A stretch of DNA of 64,000 nt, from the NCBI RefSeq assembly GCF_963667735.1, contig NZ_OY763919.1, positions 2,729,539 to 2,793,538 of the forward strand, written 5' to 3'. A program made the position numbers and the translations under genes. Positions 1 to 8,981 of this stretch are shown piece after piece (the first letter of the stretch is position 1; each line of letters begins with the position of its first letter). The DNA is from an uncultured Methanoregula sp. (GTDB lineage Archaea > Halobacteriota > Methanomicrobia > Methanomicrobiales > Methanospirillaceae). The notes below the pieces were generated by a model. The model made no database searches and was not told the DNA's origin. It saw nothing but the letters and a program-made list of their open reading frames with translations.

Positions 1-1662
1 TCCTTCCTCATCAGTGGACTGACTCAGGATCGTGTAATTTTCTAAAAGCGCAGAATAATTTGCATCATTACTATCGGTCTCATAGGCACAGACAATGGTC
101 GAAGGCCCGACAAACCGGGCAATATCATCGACATGCCCATCCGTATCATCGCCTTCGACACCACAATTGAGCCAGATCACCTTCTCAATGCCAAGGAAAA
201 CTTTGAGTTTCTCTTCGATATCCTCAGAGGAGAGTTTTGGGTTCCGGTTCGGGTTGAGAAGGCAGGCTTTTGTGGTCAGGACAGTACCTTTGCCATTGAC
301 ATCGATTGAGCCGCCTTCCAGAATAATCCCCGGCTCGAAAAGGGGCAGACTGAGGCGACGGTTCATCATGAAGGGGATCTTGCCGTCCTGGATCTGCCGC
401 TCATATTTTCCACCCCATGCATTGAAATTCCAGCGCACGAGTGCCAGTTTCTTCTGCGCACGATTCACAACAAAGGTCGGGCCGTAATCGCGGATCCAGA
501 CATCAACATATTCACTGGTATGAAGCGTGATCCGGGCAAGATCAACACCCATCTCCCTCAGACGGGCCCGGACCTGGCGGTGGACGATGGCAGTAGGGAC
601 GAACAGTTCAACGCGTTCGGAGGTGTGGATCTTCTCAATAAACTCGTAGTATGCTTTTTCCACGAGAGGTAATTGCGGGAACGTATCCTTGTTGTTCGGC
701 CAGGAAAGCCAGACAGCTGCATGAGGTTCCCATTCGGCAGGCATGTGGAATCCGCGGTTCTTCGGGGTATCTCCTTCGCGCAAGGCCGGAAATTCCCCGC
801 TCTCACCCGGGAACGGGGTGCCAATACGGCCATAGGTCTCAGGACGGCGGTTCCGGAAAAAGCCCCACGAATCCCTGACTTCCCGGTTCATCGTAAGGTC
901 GAGAGTTGCGATCAGGGTCTCTTCAGAATCTCCTCCATGGGCAATAATCTTGCCAAACGCATCGCAGACAAAGGATCCGCCAAAGAACCGGATCTCCCCT
1001 TCCTGCCCGACACGGTTTACCGCAGCCACATGAACGCTGTTTGCTATTGCATGGCTGCGCTGGATCAGTTCCCAGGCCTCCTGCCAGTTTCCTTCCGCAG
1101 GGGTATTCGCATCGGGATGGCCGATTGCCGTCGGGTAAAAGACGATCTCTGCCCCGTCCAGTGCAACACACCTGGCAGCCTCCGGAAACCACTGGTCAAA
1201 GCAGATGAGAACTGCAATCCGCCCGAATTTTGTCGGAAAGACCCGGTAGGCTTCCCCGGGATAGAAGTACTCCTTTTCAAAGAAACCGGGATCCTGGGGG
1301 ATATGGACCTTATGGTAAGGAGCGCTGACACTTCCGTCTGCATCAATGACAACCGCGGAGTTGTAAATCCGGCCTCCGGGCGTCTTTTGCAGGATCGGAA
1401 CAATGATGACCACGCCGAGCCTGATGGCGAGGGATGAGAAAAACTCCGTTGATTTGCCGGGGATGAACTCGGCGAGTTCCGAAAGATCGGCACCCACGTG
1501 CTGGGGGAAGTACCGGGACCGGTAGAGCTCGGGCAGGCATATGATCCGGGCTCCAGATCTGGCGGCAGCTTCAACACGTTCCAGTGCTTTTTTCTGGTTC
1601 TCATCCATATCCGGGCCAACGGACATCTGGATGAGGCCGATCACAACGGTTCCCGATTCCAT
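1..1662 (-). CDS. Fused N-carbamoylputrescine amidase / agmatine deiminase (partial)
   Basis: One uninterrupted frame of 554 codons runs from the ATG at 1662 off the left edge. Residues 1-280 are a nitrilase-fold amidase with the triad E45 (in CLPELY), K118 (in YHKVHIP) and C154 (in LICFDQWFPE), as in AguB. From about residue 305 the agmatine deiminase (AguA) signature begins (MPAEWEPHAAVWLSWP), followed by RDYGPTFVV, LEGGSIDVNG and DTDGHVDDIARF. The deiminase C-terminus with its catalytic Cys lies outside the window. Known family roles: AguA turns agmatine into N-carbamoylputrescine, and AguB releases putrescine. A single chain would channel the intermediate (inference). Usually these are two genes. 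I read the linker codon by codon and saw no stop or frame change. No clear Shine-Dalgarno; M13 is an alternative start. Confidence 0.9.
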   Translation of the reverse strand, partial: MESGTVVIGLIQMSVGPDMDENQKKALERVEAAARSGARIICLPELYRSRYFPQHVGADLSELAEFIPGKSTEFFSSLAIRLGVVIIVPILQKTPGGRIYNSAVVIDADGSVSAPYHKVHIPQDPGFFEKEYFYPGEAYRVFPTKFGRIAVLICFDQWFPEAARCVALDGAEIVFYPTAIGHPDANTPAEGNWQEAWELIQRSHAIANSVHVAAVNRVGQEGEIRFFGGSFVCDAFGKIIAHGGDSEETLIATLDLTMNREVRDSWGFFRNRRPETYGRIGTPFPGESGEFPALREGDTPKNRGFHMPAEWEPHAAVWLSWPNNKDTFPQLPLVEKAYYEFIEKIHTSERVELFVPTAIVHRQVRARLREMGVDLARITLHTSEYVDVWIRDYGPTFVVNRAQKKLALVRWNFNAWGGKYERQIQDGKIPFMMNRRLSLPLFEPGIILEGGSIDVNGKGTVLTTKACLLNPNRNPKLSSEDIEEKLKVFLGIEKVIWLNCGVEGDDTDGHVDDIARFVGPSTIVCAYETDSNDANYSALLENYTILSQSTDEEG

Positions 1663-1883
1663 AGATTTCGTGGTATACGGTTTTTCTTATTGGGATAATA
1701 GGATATCCATCTGAACCATAAATGCACCGGAAAAACGTGTTGCTCCGGGGATTATTGCAGTGTTGCGGATAGATGCAGAACGAATACATCAGGTTTTCCG
1801 GTTACGGAACTGCCGGGTTTCTTACAGTAAAAACAGATTATCCCGACGCTGGCGGACACCCGGGTGTCCGGAAAGACAGTCAC

Positions 1884-1916
1884 TATTATATCACCTCATG
1901 TCAAAAACATTTGACA
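1884..1916 (+). promoter_or_regulatory. TATA box plus perfect inverted repeat, likely operator
   Basis: A TATA-like element (TATTATA, 1884-1890) lies about 40 nt before the ATG at 1927. Between them is a perfect 7-bp inverted repeat, TGTCAAA-AACA-TTTGACA (1899-1916), which would cover the expected transcription start. The operon it precedes encodes an HTH protein, so autoregulation is the simple inference. Confidence 0.6.
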
Positions 1917-1926
1917 AAGGCGCTGC

Positions 1927-2388
1927 ATGAAGAAAAATACCTTTTATCTTTTTATCGGATGTATTGCGCTCGTTCTTCTGGGGCTGTTCTGGTACTCGGT
2001 CGAAATTCACAAACCACTGATCATTGAGATCGCCTTCATTCTCGGGATCGTGGCGATCTATCTTGCGCGGAAGAAAGTAACCGATCTGATCGAGGACGAG
2101 CGGAGTGCCCAGATTACAGAAAAAGCGGCCCTGAGAACATTTCAGGTTTTCTGGGTGGTGTTCTGCGCATTTTCCATCGGGGCGGTAATGAACCTGCTCT
2201 ATGTTCCCCATTTTTCAAAGCAGCGGATAACCAATCGGTCGGTGGAGATCATCCCCCCGGAACTGTTGTCCCTGAAAATGCTGGGATATTTTCAGCTGGG
2301 GCTCTTGTGCCTGATGATCTTCCTGTATGTCGGCTTCAGACTCTATTATGCCCGGAAATATGGGGACTGGGAGACCGATGAAGAATAA
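1927..2388 (+). CDS. DUF2178-like integral membrane protein
   Basis: A 153-residue protein with four hydrophobic segments (about 7-24, 28-46, 70-90, 113-133) and charged loops, matching the small DUF2178 membrane proteins of archaea that are usually paired with a tiny XRE-type regulator. That partner starts here inside the last codons (11-nt overlap), so the two are co-translated. No catalytic motif is visible; a role as sensor or partner of the regulator is inference from the pairing. Confidence 0.75.
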   Translation: MKKNTFYLFIGCIALVLLGLFWYSVEIHKPLIIEIAFILGIVAIYLARKKVTDLIEDERSAQITEKAALRTFQVFWVVFCAFSIGAVMNLLYVPHFSKQRITNRSVEIIPPELLSLKMLGYFQLGLLCLMIFLYVGFRLYYARKYGDWETDEE

Positions 2389-2596
2389 GATCAAGGTATT
2401 CCGGGCAATGCATGATCTGACCCAGGAAGATCTTGCCCTGGAGATCGGTGTAACAAGACAGACAATTCTCGCAATTGAAAAGGGTAAGTACGTCCCGTCC
2501 CTGGATCTAGCGTTCAGGATCGCCCGACGCTTCAATGTGACGATTGAAGAGGTTTTCACCTACGAGAGCGAAGTGAGGACCATCGATATCGACTGA
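2378..2596 (+). CDS. XRE-family HTH transcriptional regulator
   Basis: A 72-residue protein that is almost entirely one helix-turn-helix (HTH_3): DLTQEDLALEIGVTRQTILA then IEKGKYVPSLDLAFRIARRF. I chose the ATG at 2378 (MKNKIKVFRAMHDL), because the family starts here; the longer in-frame start lies deep in the upstream gene. Small regulators of this YozG-like type normally sit with a DUF2178 membrane protein, as here. It probably binds the palindrome upstream of the pair (inference). Confidence 0.88.
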   Translation: MKNKIKVFRAMHDLTQEDLALEIGVTRQTILAIEKGKYVPSLDLAFRIARRFNVTIEEVFTYESEVRTIDID

Positions 2597-2919
2597 TCTT
2601 TAGGTGCGCCATCCAGAAATCCTGCCTCCGGACTGGCATCCTCTTTTGGCTTTGGATTCCACCGGCCACCATACTTTTTTCACTGCATTGAACAGGGATT
2701 TGTTGCAGGAATTGTATTGAGAATTTTTAGAAAAAGATATTATATAGTACAAAATGTAAAATATACATTACAAAGAATCCCAACAAATGAGGAGTCCCAA
2801 CTAGTACCTTATCGGATAAGATACCAGAAAGGACTTGATCTCAACCAGAAAACCTGACCCTGAAATGAAAAGTAAAACCAGATCCTGTCTCACGGGACGA
2901 TGAGAACTCAGGAGGAATT
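2597..2919. promoter_or_regulatory. Intergenic region with AT-rich promoter for the surface-protein operon
   Basis: There is no gene here. A strong TATA-like stretch (ATATTATATA, 2737-2746) would give a leader of roughly 150 nt before the ATG at 2920, long for an archaeon. Just downstream is a small inverted repeat ATGTA-AAATA-TACAT (2754-2768). A good ribosome site (CAGGAGGAATT, about 2909-2919) precedes the start codon. Confidence 0.5.
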
Positions 2920-4266
2920 ATGAAAAAGACAACCGAAATATTTTGTATTCTCATATTCTTGTTCATGGTCTGCGCAGTAAATGCTGCCACCCCTTCGACA
3001 ACCACAACAAGTTCAGCAAGCTCATCGGGCAGCTCGACAAGTACATCGACTACGTTATCTGCGGAAAGTGCGCTTGCCCAGGTATATGTGAGTTCAGTCA
3101 CGGTTGATCCTCCATCATTCTATCCCTATGAGGATGGAACGATAACCGTCCAGATCACAAACTCCGGTTCTCAGTCCGTGGCATTTTCCCAGGCAAACAT
3201 ACTGGATGAGCACATCATTGTCAAAAACCCGGATTCCAACCGGGGTATGATATATCTTGGACCGGGAAACACGATGACGTATAAGTTCCTGGTCACCGCT
3301 GTGCCTCCCGAAGGAACGTACTTCCCCCTGTTCAGTGTAGCTTCCCGGGATTCCGGAAGTATCCGGTACCCTATCGAGGTATCCATTGACTCAAAGGATA
3401 TCCGGACCGGTATCTCCCAGAAGCCGGATGCATTCCCCCTTGGTGCTGCAAGCAAGGTGAACCTGAGTATTTTCAATCCGCGGAAAGGTTTGATCGACAG
3501 TATCATCATCACCCCAACAGGAACCAATGCGGATGTCAGTCCACCGGAATATTTTATTGATTCAATAGGCTCGCAGACCTCCGTGCAGGTTCCGTTTACG
3601 GTAACTCCCCATGGCAACTCTTCCGTGAAGTTCCATATCGCGTACCAGAACGGGGATAATGATCATGCTGCCGACGTCATCCTGCCCATAAATATCGGCG
3701 AGGACAAGACCGGGGCCAATCCCATTATCAACAACATTGCCCTGGTACCGCAGGGGTCCTCGTACAAGCTCACCGGTGATGTGAACAATGCGGGAATCAC
3801 CGATGCAAAAGCCCTGATAGTCACGGTCGGATCGCCGGCGCGTGCTGTTGAACCGTACCCGGAATATGCGATCGGTTCCCTGGCAGCGGACGATTTTGCC
3901 AGTTTTGAACTCAATTTCGCCTCATCGGATCTCTCGTCCATTCCCCTGGTGGTAACATGGAAAGATGCTGATGGCAATTCGTACAGCACGACAAAAAACC
4001 TTGACCTGAAGTCAGCCCAAAGTTTTGGCACGTATAGCGCATCGGGCTCCGGTTCCGGAAGCTCCGGTGTGAGCGGAACAGGCCAGAACGCAGGGAGTTC
4101 AGCGTACCGCAGCAGCGGTGGCAGCAGTATTTTCGGCATTGGGGGAGGACGGGGCGGGGGCATAGCTTCGTTCTACCCGGTCATCGCAGGGGCAGTCATC
4201 CTTGTCGCGGCCATTGTCCTCTGGACAAAACGGAAATGGATTGCGAGAAAACTGAAACGCGATTGA
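2920..4266 (+). CDS. Secreted, C-terminally anchored surface protein of an ABC export operon
   Basis: A 448-residue protein with a Sec signal peptide (FCILIFLFMVCAVNA), a Ser/Thr-rich stretch (about 24-48, likely glycosylated), Ig-like/CARDB-like beta domains (about 52-360), a Gly/Ser-rich linker (about 370-420) and a C-terminal membrane helix (about 422-438) ending in a Lys/Arg-rich tail. It lies outside the cell, held by the last helix. The MacB-type ATPase and permease follow within 15 nt, so it probably acts as their extracytoplasmic partner. The exact substrate is not evident. Such three-gene sets are common in Methanomicrobia. Confidence 0.75.
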   Translation: MKKTTEIFCILIFLFMVCAVNAATPSTTTTSSASSSGSSTSTSTTLSAESALAQVYVSSVTVDPPSFYPYEDGTITVQITNSGSQSVAFSQANILDEHIIVKNPDSNRGMIYLGPGNTMTYKFLVTAVPPEGTYFPLFSVASRDSGSIRYPIEVSIDSKDIRTGISQKPDAFPLGAASKVNLSIFNPRKGLIDSIIITPTGTNADVSPPEYFIDSIGSQTSVQVPFTVTPHGNSSVKFHIAYQNGDNDHAADVILPINIGEDKTGANPIINNIALVPQGSSYKLTGDVNNAGITDAKALIVTVGSPARAVEPYPEYAIGSLAADDFASFELNFASSDLSSIPLVVTWKDADGNSYSTTKNLDLKSAQSFGTYSASGSGSGSSGVSGTGQNAGSSAYRSSGGSSIFGIGGGRGGGIASFYPVIAGAVILVAAIVLWTKRKWIARKLKRD

Positions 4267-4277
4267 TCAGGACGGAT

Positions 4278-4958
4278 ATGAGCCAAACACCCCTTATTCG
4301 TCTCGACGATGTGTCGAAAGTCTACCATCTGGAGAGTGGAGACTTTACCGCACTCGATCATGTCTCACTCGACATCAGGGAGAACGACTTCATCGCCATC
4401 ATGGGACCCTCGGGCTCCGGCAAATCCACCATGATGAACCAGCTCGGTATTCTCGATGTCCCCACATCAGGAAAATTGTATATCGAAGGCAGGGATGTAT
4501 CGGAGATGACCGCGCTCGAACGCACCCACATGCGCCGCGATACCATCGGGTACATTTTCCAGAAATTTTACCTCATCCCCCTCCTCACTGCGTATGAAAA
4601 CGTGGAATATCCCCTCATCCTGAAATACAAAAAGCGGGATAGTTCCGGAAAAGCCGCAGCAGTCCTCAAATCCGTGGGATTCGACAGCGACATGAGTGCC
4701 CACCGGCCCAACCAGTTATCCGGCGGCCAGCAGCAGCGGGTTGCCGTTGCGCGGGCGCTCGTCAACGAGCCCAAGATCCTCCTCTGCGACGAACCGACCG
4801 GCAACCTGGACCGGAAGACCGGTCTCCAGATTATGGAGCTCCTTGTCGGGCTGCACCGCGAAGGAAAGACGGTCATTCTCGTGACCCACGATTCCAAAAT
4901 TGCCGAATACGCCCACCGCACGATCGAGCTTGAAGATGGCAGGATTGTGAGATCATGA
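4278..4958 (+). CDS. MacB/LolD-type ABC transporter ATPase
   Basis: A 226-residue ATPase with Walker A GPSGSGKST, signature LSGGQQQRVAVARAL, Walker B LLCDEPTGNLD and the switch His in VTHD. This set is typical of the MacB/LolD/FtsE class, which drives extrusion or mechanotransmission rather than classic import. The ATG at 4278 (MSQTPLIRL) fits the family length; a longer frame overlaps the preceding gene. Its last codons overlap the permease start in an ATGA. Confidence 0.93.
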   Translation: MSQTPLIRLDDVSKVYHLESGDFTALDHVSLDIRENDFIAIMGPSGSGKSTMMNQLGILDVPTSGKLYIEGRDVSEMTALERTHMRRDTIGYIFQKFYLIPLLTAYENVEYPLILKYKKRDSSGKAAAVLKSVGFDSDMSAHRPNQLSGGQQQRVAVARALVNEPKILLCDEPTGNLDRKTGLQIMELLVGLHREGKTVILVTHDSKIAEYAHRTIELEDGRIVRS

Positions 4959-6139
4959 AAGATATCTTCTTCGATCTCTCGGTCCGGAGCGTGCGGCTGA
5001 ATTTTCTCCGGTCGCTGCTTGCGTCCATCGGTATTGTCATCGGCGTCGTTGCCATCTCATCGATGGGCATGCTCGGGACAAACATGCAGCTCCAGGTAAA
5101 AGAGCAGCTCTCGGCAAGCGCAAACACCATCACGATAACCCCGGATGCGGTCCGGATGAGCCCCGGGTCCACAGCCTCGACCGGCATAGACAAAACCCAG
5201 CTGAACGAGATCAAGGAATCCGCAGGAAACAATGAGGTTATTCCAATCCATCGGTCCAGTACGCGGTTCACGGTGGGTTCAACGAACGGGCGCGGATCGA
5301 TCTATGGGATGGATCCAAACGATATAACCAAGTTCCTCACCGTGTCAGAAGGAGACAGCCTGAATGGCGAGAGCGATGCCCTGGTAGGATCAACGCTTGC
5401 AACAAACCTGGGTATCAAGATCGGCAGCCGGCTCAAGATCGGCGAGGATAACAAGTCGGTCACCCGGCCGGTTGTCCGGGTTGCAGGCATTCTCCAGGCA
5501 AGGGGAATGACCGCAGACGGCGTCATGGCCGACAACGCCATCATCGTCTCAGATAACTGGTACACTTCTCACTTCGGCGATGAAAACCTCTACGATCAGG
5601 TGAACGTGATCGTGAAGAACGTGGATACCATCAGCGATGTGGAGACGGCAATAGATGACAAAGTCAACCGGAAGACGCAGGTTATCCGCATATCAGATGC
5701 CAGTTCCCGCCTGTCCAGCATCTCATCAACCCTCGGGACAATCACGACATTTATCCTTGCAATCGGGGCAATTTCCCTTGTTGTGGCAGCAGTCAGCATA
5801 TTCAATGTGATGATGATGTCGGTGAATGAGCGGATCCAGGAGATTGGGATCCTGCTCTCCATAGGAACGGAGAAAGGAGAAGTACGCCGCATGTTCCTCT
5901 ACGAGGCGTTCATCCTCGGGATCATAGGGGCGGTATTTGGCGGGATCTGCAGCCTTATTATCGGCTACTCCGTTGTAGGGGCAATGATCGGCAGCACCGC
6001 CTACTTCTTCCTGCCCGAGAGTATCATCTTTGTCCCCGAAGGGATGCTCATCGGCGTGATCGTCTGCGTTGTCTCCGGTCTGTATCCGGCCTGGCGGGCA
6101 TCGAACATGGATCCGATCGATGCTCTGAGGGCGGAATAG
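4955..6139 (+). CDS. MacB-like FtsX-family ABC permease
   Basis: A 394-residue permease with one N-terminal membrane helix (about 20-42), a large external MacB_PCD-type domain (about 45-245), then three C-terminal helices typical of FtsX (about 262-290, 312-345, 358-380), ending in PAWRASNMDPIDALRAE, the conserved FtsX-family tail. It starts inside the ATPase stop (ATGA overlap), so both are made together. With the surface protein it forms a three-gene export or envelope-stress system (inference). Confidence 0.92.
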   Translation: MKDIFFDLSVRSVRLNFLRSLLASIGIVIGVVAISSMGMLGTNMQLQVKEQLSASANTITITPDAVRMSPGSTASTGIDKTQLNEIKESAGNNEVIPIHRSSTRFTVGSTNGRGSIYGMDPNDITKFLTVSEGDSLNGESDALVGSTLATNLGIKIGSRLKIGEDNKSVTRPVVRVAGILQARGMTADGVMADNAIIVSDNWYTSHFGDENLYDQVNVIVKNVDTISDVETAIDDKVNRKTQVIRISDASSRLSSISSTLGTITTFILAIGAISLVVAAVSIFNVMMMSVNERIQEIGILLSIGTEKGEVRRMFLYEAFILGIIGAVFGGICSLIIGYSVVGAMIGSTAYFFLPESIIFVPEGMLIGVIVCVVSGLYPAWRASNMDPIDALRAE

Positions 6140-6431
6140 CCCGGCGTCCCTCACCGCCAAAACCTTTTTCAGTATTCCCGATATGCCCGGGACGATAGGG
6201 TGTCACAGATAGTGCACCACCAGCATCCCCTCCAGTGTAATTAATTCAAATCTGGTGAAAGCCGTAACCATTTTATTTAAAAAATGGTGCGGCCCAATAG
6301 ATTTTTATGAGATACAGATGCAAATTTTTTAATATAACGCACCACAATTGTAATAGACCGGTGCATTCAAAAAGAGATTGACTCATAATTTCTGGATTTA
6401 CTGCACCACAATTAACTAAAAAGAGGATGTC
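6140..6431. promoter_or_regulatory. Promoter region of the acetate transporter with repeated GCACCAC motif
   Basis: The motif GCACCACAATT occurs twice in direct orientation (6339-6349 and 6403-6413, 64 bp apart), and a shorter GCACCAC lies at 6214-6220. The spacing is about six helical turns. The region is AT-rich around 6270-6345 and ends in AAGAGGA just before the ATG at 6432. The repeats look like regulator-binding sites for the transporter gene. Confidence 0.45.
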
Positions 6432-7022
6432 ATGGAACATATCGAAGAGAAGAACCGGAACAATATTTTCTTGAACGACAACACTGCCAATCCCGCTCCC
6501 CTCGGACTGTGCTCGTTTGGCATGACAACCATGCTGCTCAGCCTGCATAATGCCGGTGTGATCGCCCTGACAAGCCCCATACTTGCCATGGCCATCTTCT
6601 ACGGGGGCATCATCCAGATTCTTGTCGGGATCATGGAATGGAAAAAGAACAACAGTTTCGGTATGGTCACGTTTGGAAGTTTCGGCTGTTTCTGGATCTC
6701 CTTCGCATCCATGCTCATGCTTCCGGCTCTCGGAATCGCAAAAGCACCGCAGCCGGTGGATCTGGCAGCCTTCCTTGCACTGTGGGGCATTTTTGCATTC
6801 GGGCTTTTCATCTGCACATTAAGGATGCACCGGCTCCTGCAGGTCACGCTCGCTGCAGTCGTCCTCCTGGTGATCCTGCTCGTTGCAGCCCAGCTCACCG
6901 GAAGCTCACTGGTTCTCATGGCCGGGGGCATCATGGGACTGATTGCCGGAGCTCTCGCCCTGTATCTCGGAATGGGCCAGGTCATCAATGAGGTGTACGG
7001 GAGCCGGGTCTTACCGGTCTGA
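6432..7022 (+). CDS. satP: Acetate uptake transporter (GPR1/FUN34/YaaH family)
   Basis: A 196-residue six-helix protein carrying the family signature NPAPLGL (residues about 19-25) and the second conserved stretch AIFYGGIIQILVGIMEW. SatP/YaaH proteins carry acetate and succinate across the membrane with protons. In a Methanomicrobiales cell, acetate is a carbon source for biosynthesis, so uptake is a sensible role. AAGAGGA gives a ribosome site. The 3' end overlaps the convergent acetyltransferase gene by 12 nt. Confidence 0.93.
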   Translation: MEHIEEKNRNNIFLNDNTANPAPLGLCSFGMTTMLLSLHNAGVIALTSPILAMAIFYGGIIQILVGIMEWKKNNSFGMVTFGSFGCFWISFASMLMLPALGIAKAPQPVDLAAFLALWGIFAFGLFICTLRMHRLLQVTLAAVVLLVILLVAAQLTGSSLVLMAGGIMGLIAGALALYLGMGQVINEVYGSRVLPV

Positions 7023-7544
7023 TTCCCCGGTATCTTTTTTGAGAATTGCGTACACGATCTCATCCATGAGAACGCCATCTTTCGTAATGGCATTCTTATG
7101 AACGGCTTCCCGCAGGAAGCCGCACTTTTCCAGAACCCTTGCTGAGGCTTTGTTGTTTGCAAAAATACCCGCCTGGATGCGGACAAGAGCGGTCTCCCGG
7201 AATACTGCCGGGACGAGAGCGCGGACGGCATCGGTAACGATACCCTGCCCCCAGAAGGACTCCGACAGCCAGTACCCAATCTCCCCGGTCCCACGGTAAA
7301 CATCCTCAAAATAATGGATGCCAATTCCTCCCGCGGCCTCTCCATTCACCTCAATGGCAAGCATCAGATTTTTCGTTGAGCCGGCCAGATCGATAAACCG
7401 GTTCGCATCTGCAAGCGTATACGGATGCGGGAACCCGTCCCGCATGCAGGCTGCAATACGGGGGTTGTTCCCGTGCCGGACAACAGATTCTGCATCGGCA
7501 ACCGACCAGGGCCGGAGGATCGCTTTTCTGGTTTGAAGATACAT
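7011..7544 (-). CDS. GNAT acetyltransferase, RimJ/RimL-like
   Basis: A 177-residue protein matching the Acetyltransf_3 (RimJ/RimL) type: TRKAILRPWSVADAESVVRH near the start, GGIGIHYFEDVYRGTGEIGYWL, then the acetyl-CoA loop (FWGQGIVTDAVRALV, about 100-115) and NKASARVLEKCGFLREA. These enzymes acetylate N-terminal amines or small molecules; the substrate is not evident. The gene is convergent with the acetate transporter and overlaps its 3' end. Confidence 0.88.
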   Translation of the reverse strand: MYLQTRKAILRPWSVADAESVVRHGNNPRIAACMRDGFPHPYTLADANRFIDLAGSTKNLMLAIEVNGEAAGGIGIHYFEDVYRGTGEIGYWLSESFWGQGIVTDAVRALVPAVFRETALVRIQAGIFANNKASARVLEKCGFLREAVHKNAITKDGVLMDEIVYAILKKDTGESDR

Positions 7545-7826
7545 GGGGATTCACGAATACCATTTGTCTGGAAATTTTTCAAATTGCGAAATTTCTGTAT
7601 ATTCTTTGTTTTATATTCAGTTGATGGTTGTGGCTTCCTGGCAGAAAATCCGGCTCATCCCGGGCATCCGGTTCGGTCCCGGGAGCGTTGCCCCAAATGC
7701 AAATAAATACGTAGCAAAATGAATTCTTAAACGTTAATAACAAAACCAAGCGGAAATCTCCACAATTTACAAAACGCAATATTAATTAATAACCTGTTAT
7801 AATTTAATTACCAGAGGCGTGTGCCT

Positions 7827-7979
7827 ATGGGGTTACCGGAAGAATCATTTGTAATCACTGTTTTTGATCCATCCTGCTCTGAATGCTGCTGCAATGATTG
7901 CGGTGCAGAATTTACCTGGGACCGCATCAGCCACCCGTGCTGCCCCGCATGCAATTCCAAAGATATCCGTTCAGCCTGA
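7827..7979 (+). CDS. Small zinc-ribbon-like protein (50 aa)
   Basis: An ORF of 50 codons with a ribosome site (GAGG at about 7814) and AT-rich promoter sequence before it (about 7780-7810). It holds eight Cys, with two zinc-knuckle pairs: CNDCGAEF and CPACNS. The pattern is that of a rubredoxin or zinc-ribbon domain occupying the whole C-terminal half. Function unknown. Confidence 0.65.
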   Translation: MGLPEESFVITVFDPSCSECCCNDCGAEFTWDRISHPCCPACNSKDIRSA

Positions 7980-8011
7980 TTTTTTATTCATATATTCATA
8001 TTCTCAACGCG

Positions 8012-8899
8012 TCATGATCTCTTCCTGAGATCAAACACCCAGCGGGCCACACCCGGAGCCACATTCCCGCATCTCCTGGTACAAACGGGTTCAAATCCCC
8101 GGCCACCCAACTCCCCCGCCAGTTCAGCAACCTGCCTCTTGTTCCGGAACGTATAGAAGTGAACCATCCCGCCTTGATTCACATAAGGCTCCAGGTTCTC
8201 AAGGATTGCATCCATCCCGTACGGTGTCGGGATAATCACCCGGTCAAATCCCGGCCGGATCAACAGGGACGTATCAAAAGCATCTCCCAAAACCGCAGTA
8301 ACCCGGTCTTCGACATCATTCTTCCGGATATTTTCCTTCAGCCACCGGAATGCTTCAGGGTTCTGCTCAATTGCCACAACACGGGCTCCCCGGGCTGCAG
8401 CAGGTACGACAAACGGACCAACGCCGGCAAACGGGACAAGGACATCTTCTCCCGGAAGTACCTGGCCGGAAACTCTTTTTCTCTCGCTCTGGAGACGGGA
8501 ATTATAAAACGAGGTGAGCACATCGAACGTGTACGAAAAACCATATTCCCGGCAGGTGGTTATCGTATCGGTTCCTGTAAGGATCTCGTACCGGGCAGTC
8601 CTGCTGTTTCCCTGCACCGATGAAGTCTTGTTCAGGACCGATTTTATCGAATGGCGGTGGGAAAGGATGGCATCGGCGATAATGAACCTGAAGTCTTCAA
8701 GCTCGGGGGGAACCGGGAGAACGGCTACGGATCCGATCACATCGTAATGACCGGTCAGGAGTGGAAGGAGATCTTCGGGAATCTGACCGGATAACTGGTC
8801 TTTGAACCCCATAGGCACCGGGATATTGGATGCAGATATAAAAAACCGTGTCCATCCATCGCGGACATCCACGGCCAGAAGCCTCCGGCTATGCAGCAT
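8012..8899 (-). CDS. Trm5/Met-10-like SAM-dependent methyltransferase
   Basis: A 295-residue protein of the archaeal Trm5/Taw2 (Met_10) type: an N-terminal domain, a central RYEILTG segment, then a Rossmann fold with SAM motif LVPFAGVGPFVVPAAARGA, acidic loop VAIEQNPEA and motif IIPTPYG where Trm5 has a related Pro-containing motif. Trm5 methylates G37 of tRNA, while Taw2 makes the 3-amino-3-carboxypropyl step of wyosine; sequence alone does not separate them with certainty. A TTG at 8914 is an alternative start. The gene is divergent from the FkbM gene. Confidence 0.78.
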   Translation of the reverse strand: MLHSRRLLAVDVRDGWTRFFISASNIPVPMGFKDQLSGQIPEDLLPLLTGHYDVIGSVAVLPVPPELEDFRFIIADAILSHRHSIKSVLNKTSSVQGNSRTARYEILTGTDTITTCREYGFSYTFDVLTSFYNSRLQSERKRVSGQVLPGEDVLVPFAGVGPFVVPAAARGARVVAIEQNPEAFRWLKENIRKNDVEDRVTAVLGDAFDTSLLIRPGFDRVIIPTPYGMDAILENLEPYVNQGGMVHFYTFRNKRQVAELAGELGGRGFEPVCTRRCGNVAPGVARWVFDLRKRS

Positions 8900-8981
8900 T
8901 TCATTTCCCGGCAACTAGACGAAAAAAAGGAGAAAAAGAAATCTTTAATGGCCGGCCCCGCCCACGTCATGGACAGCAACA

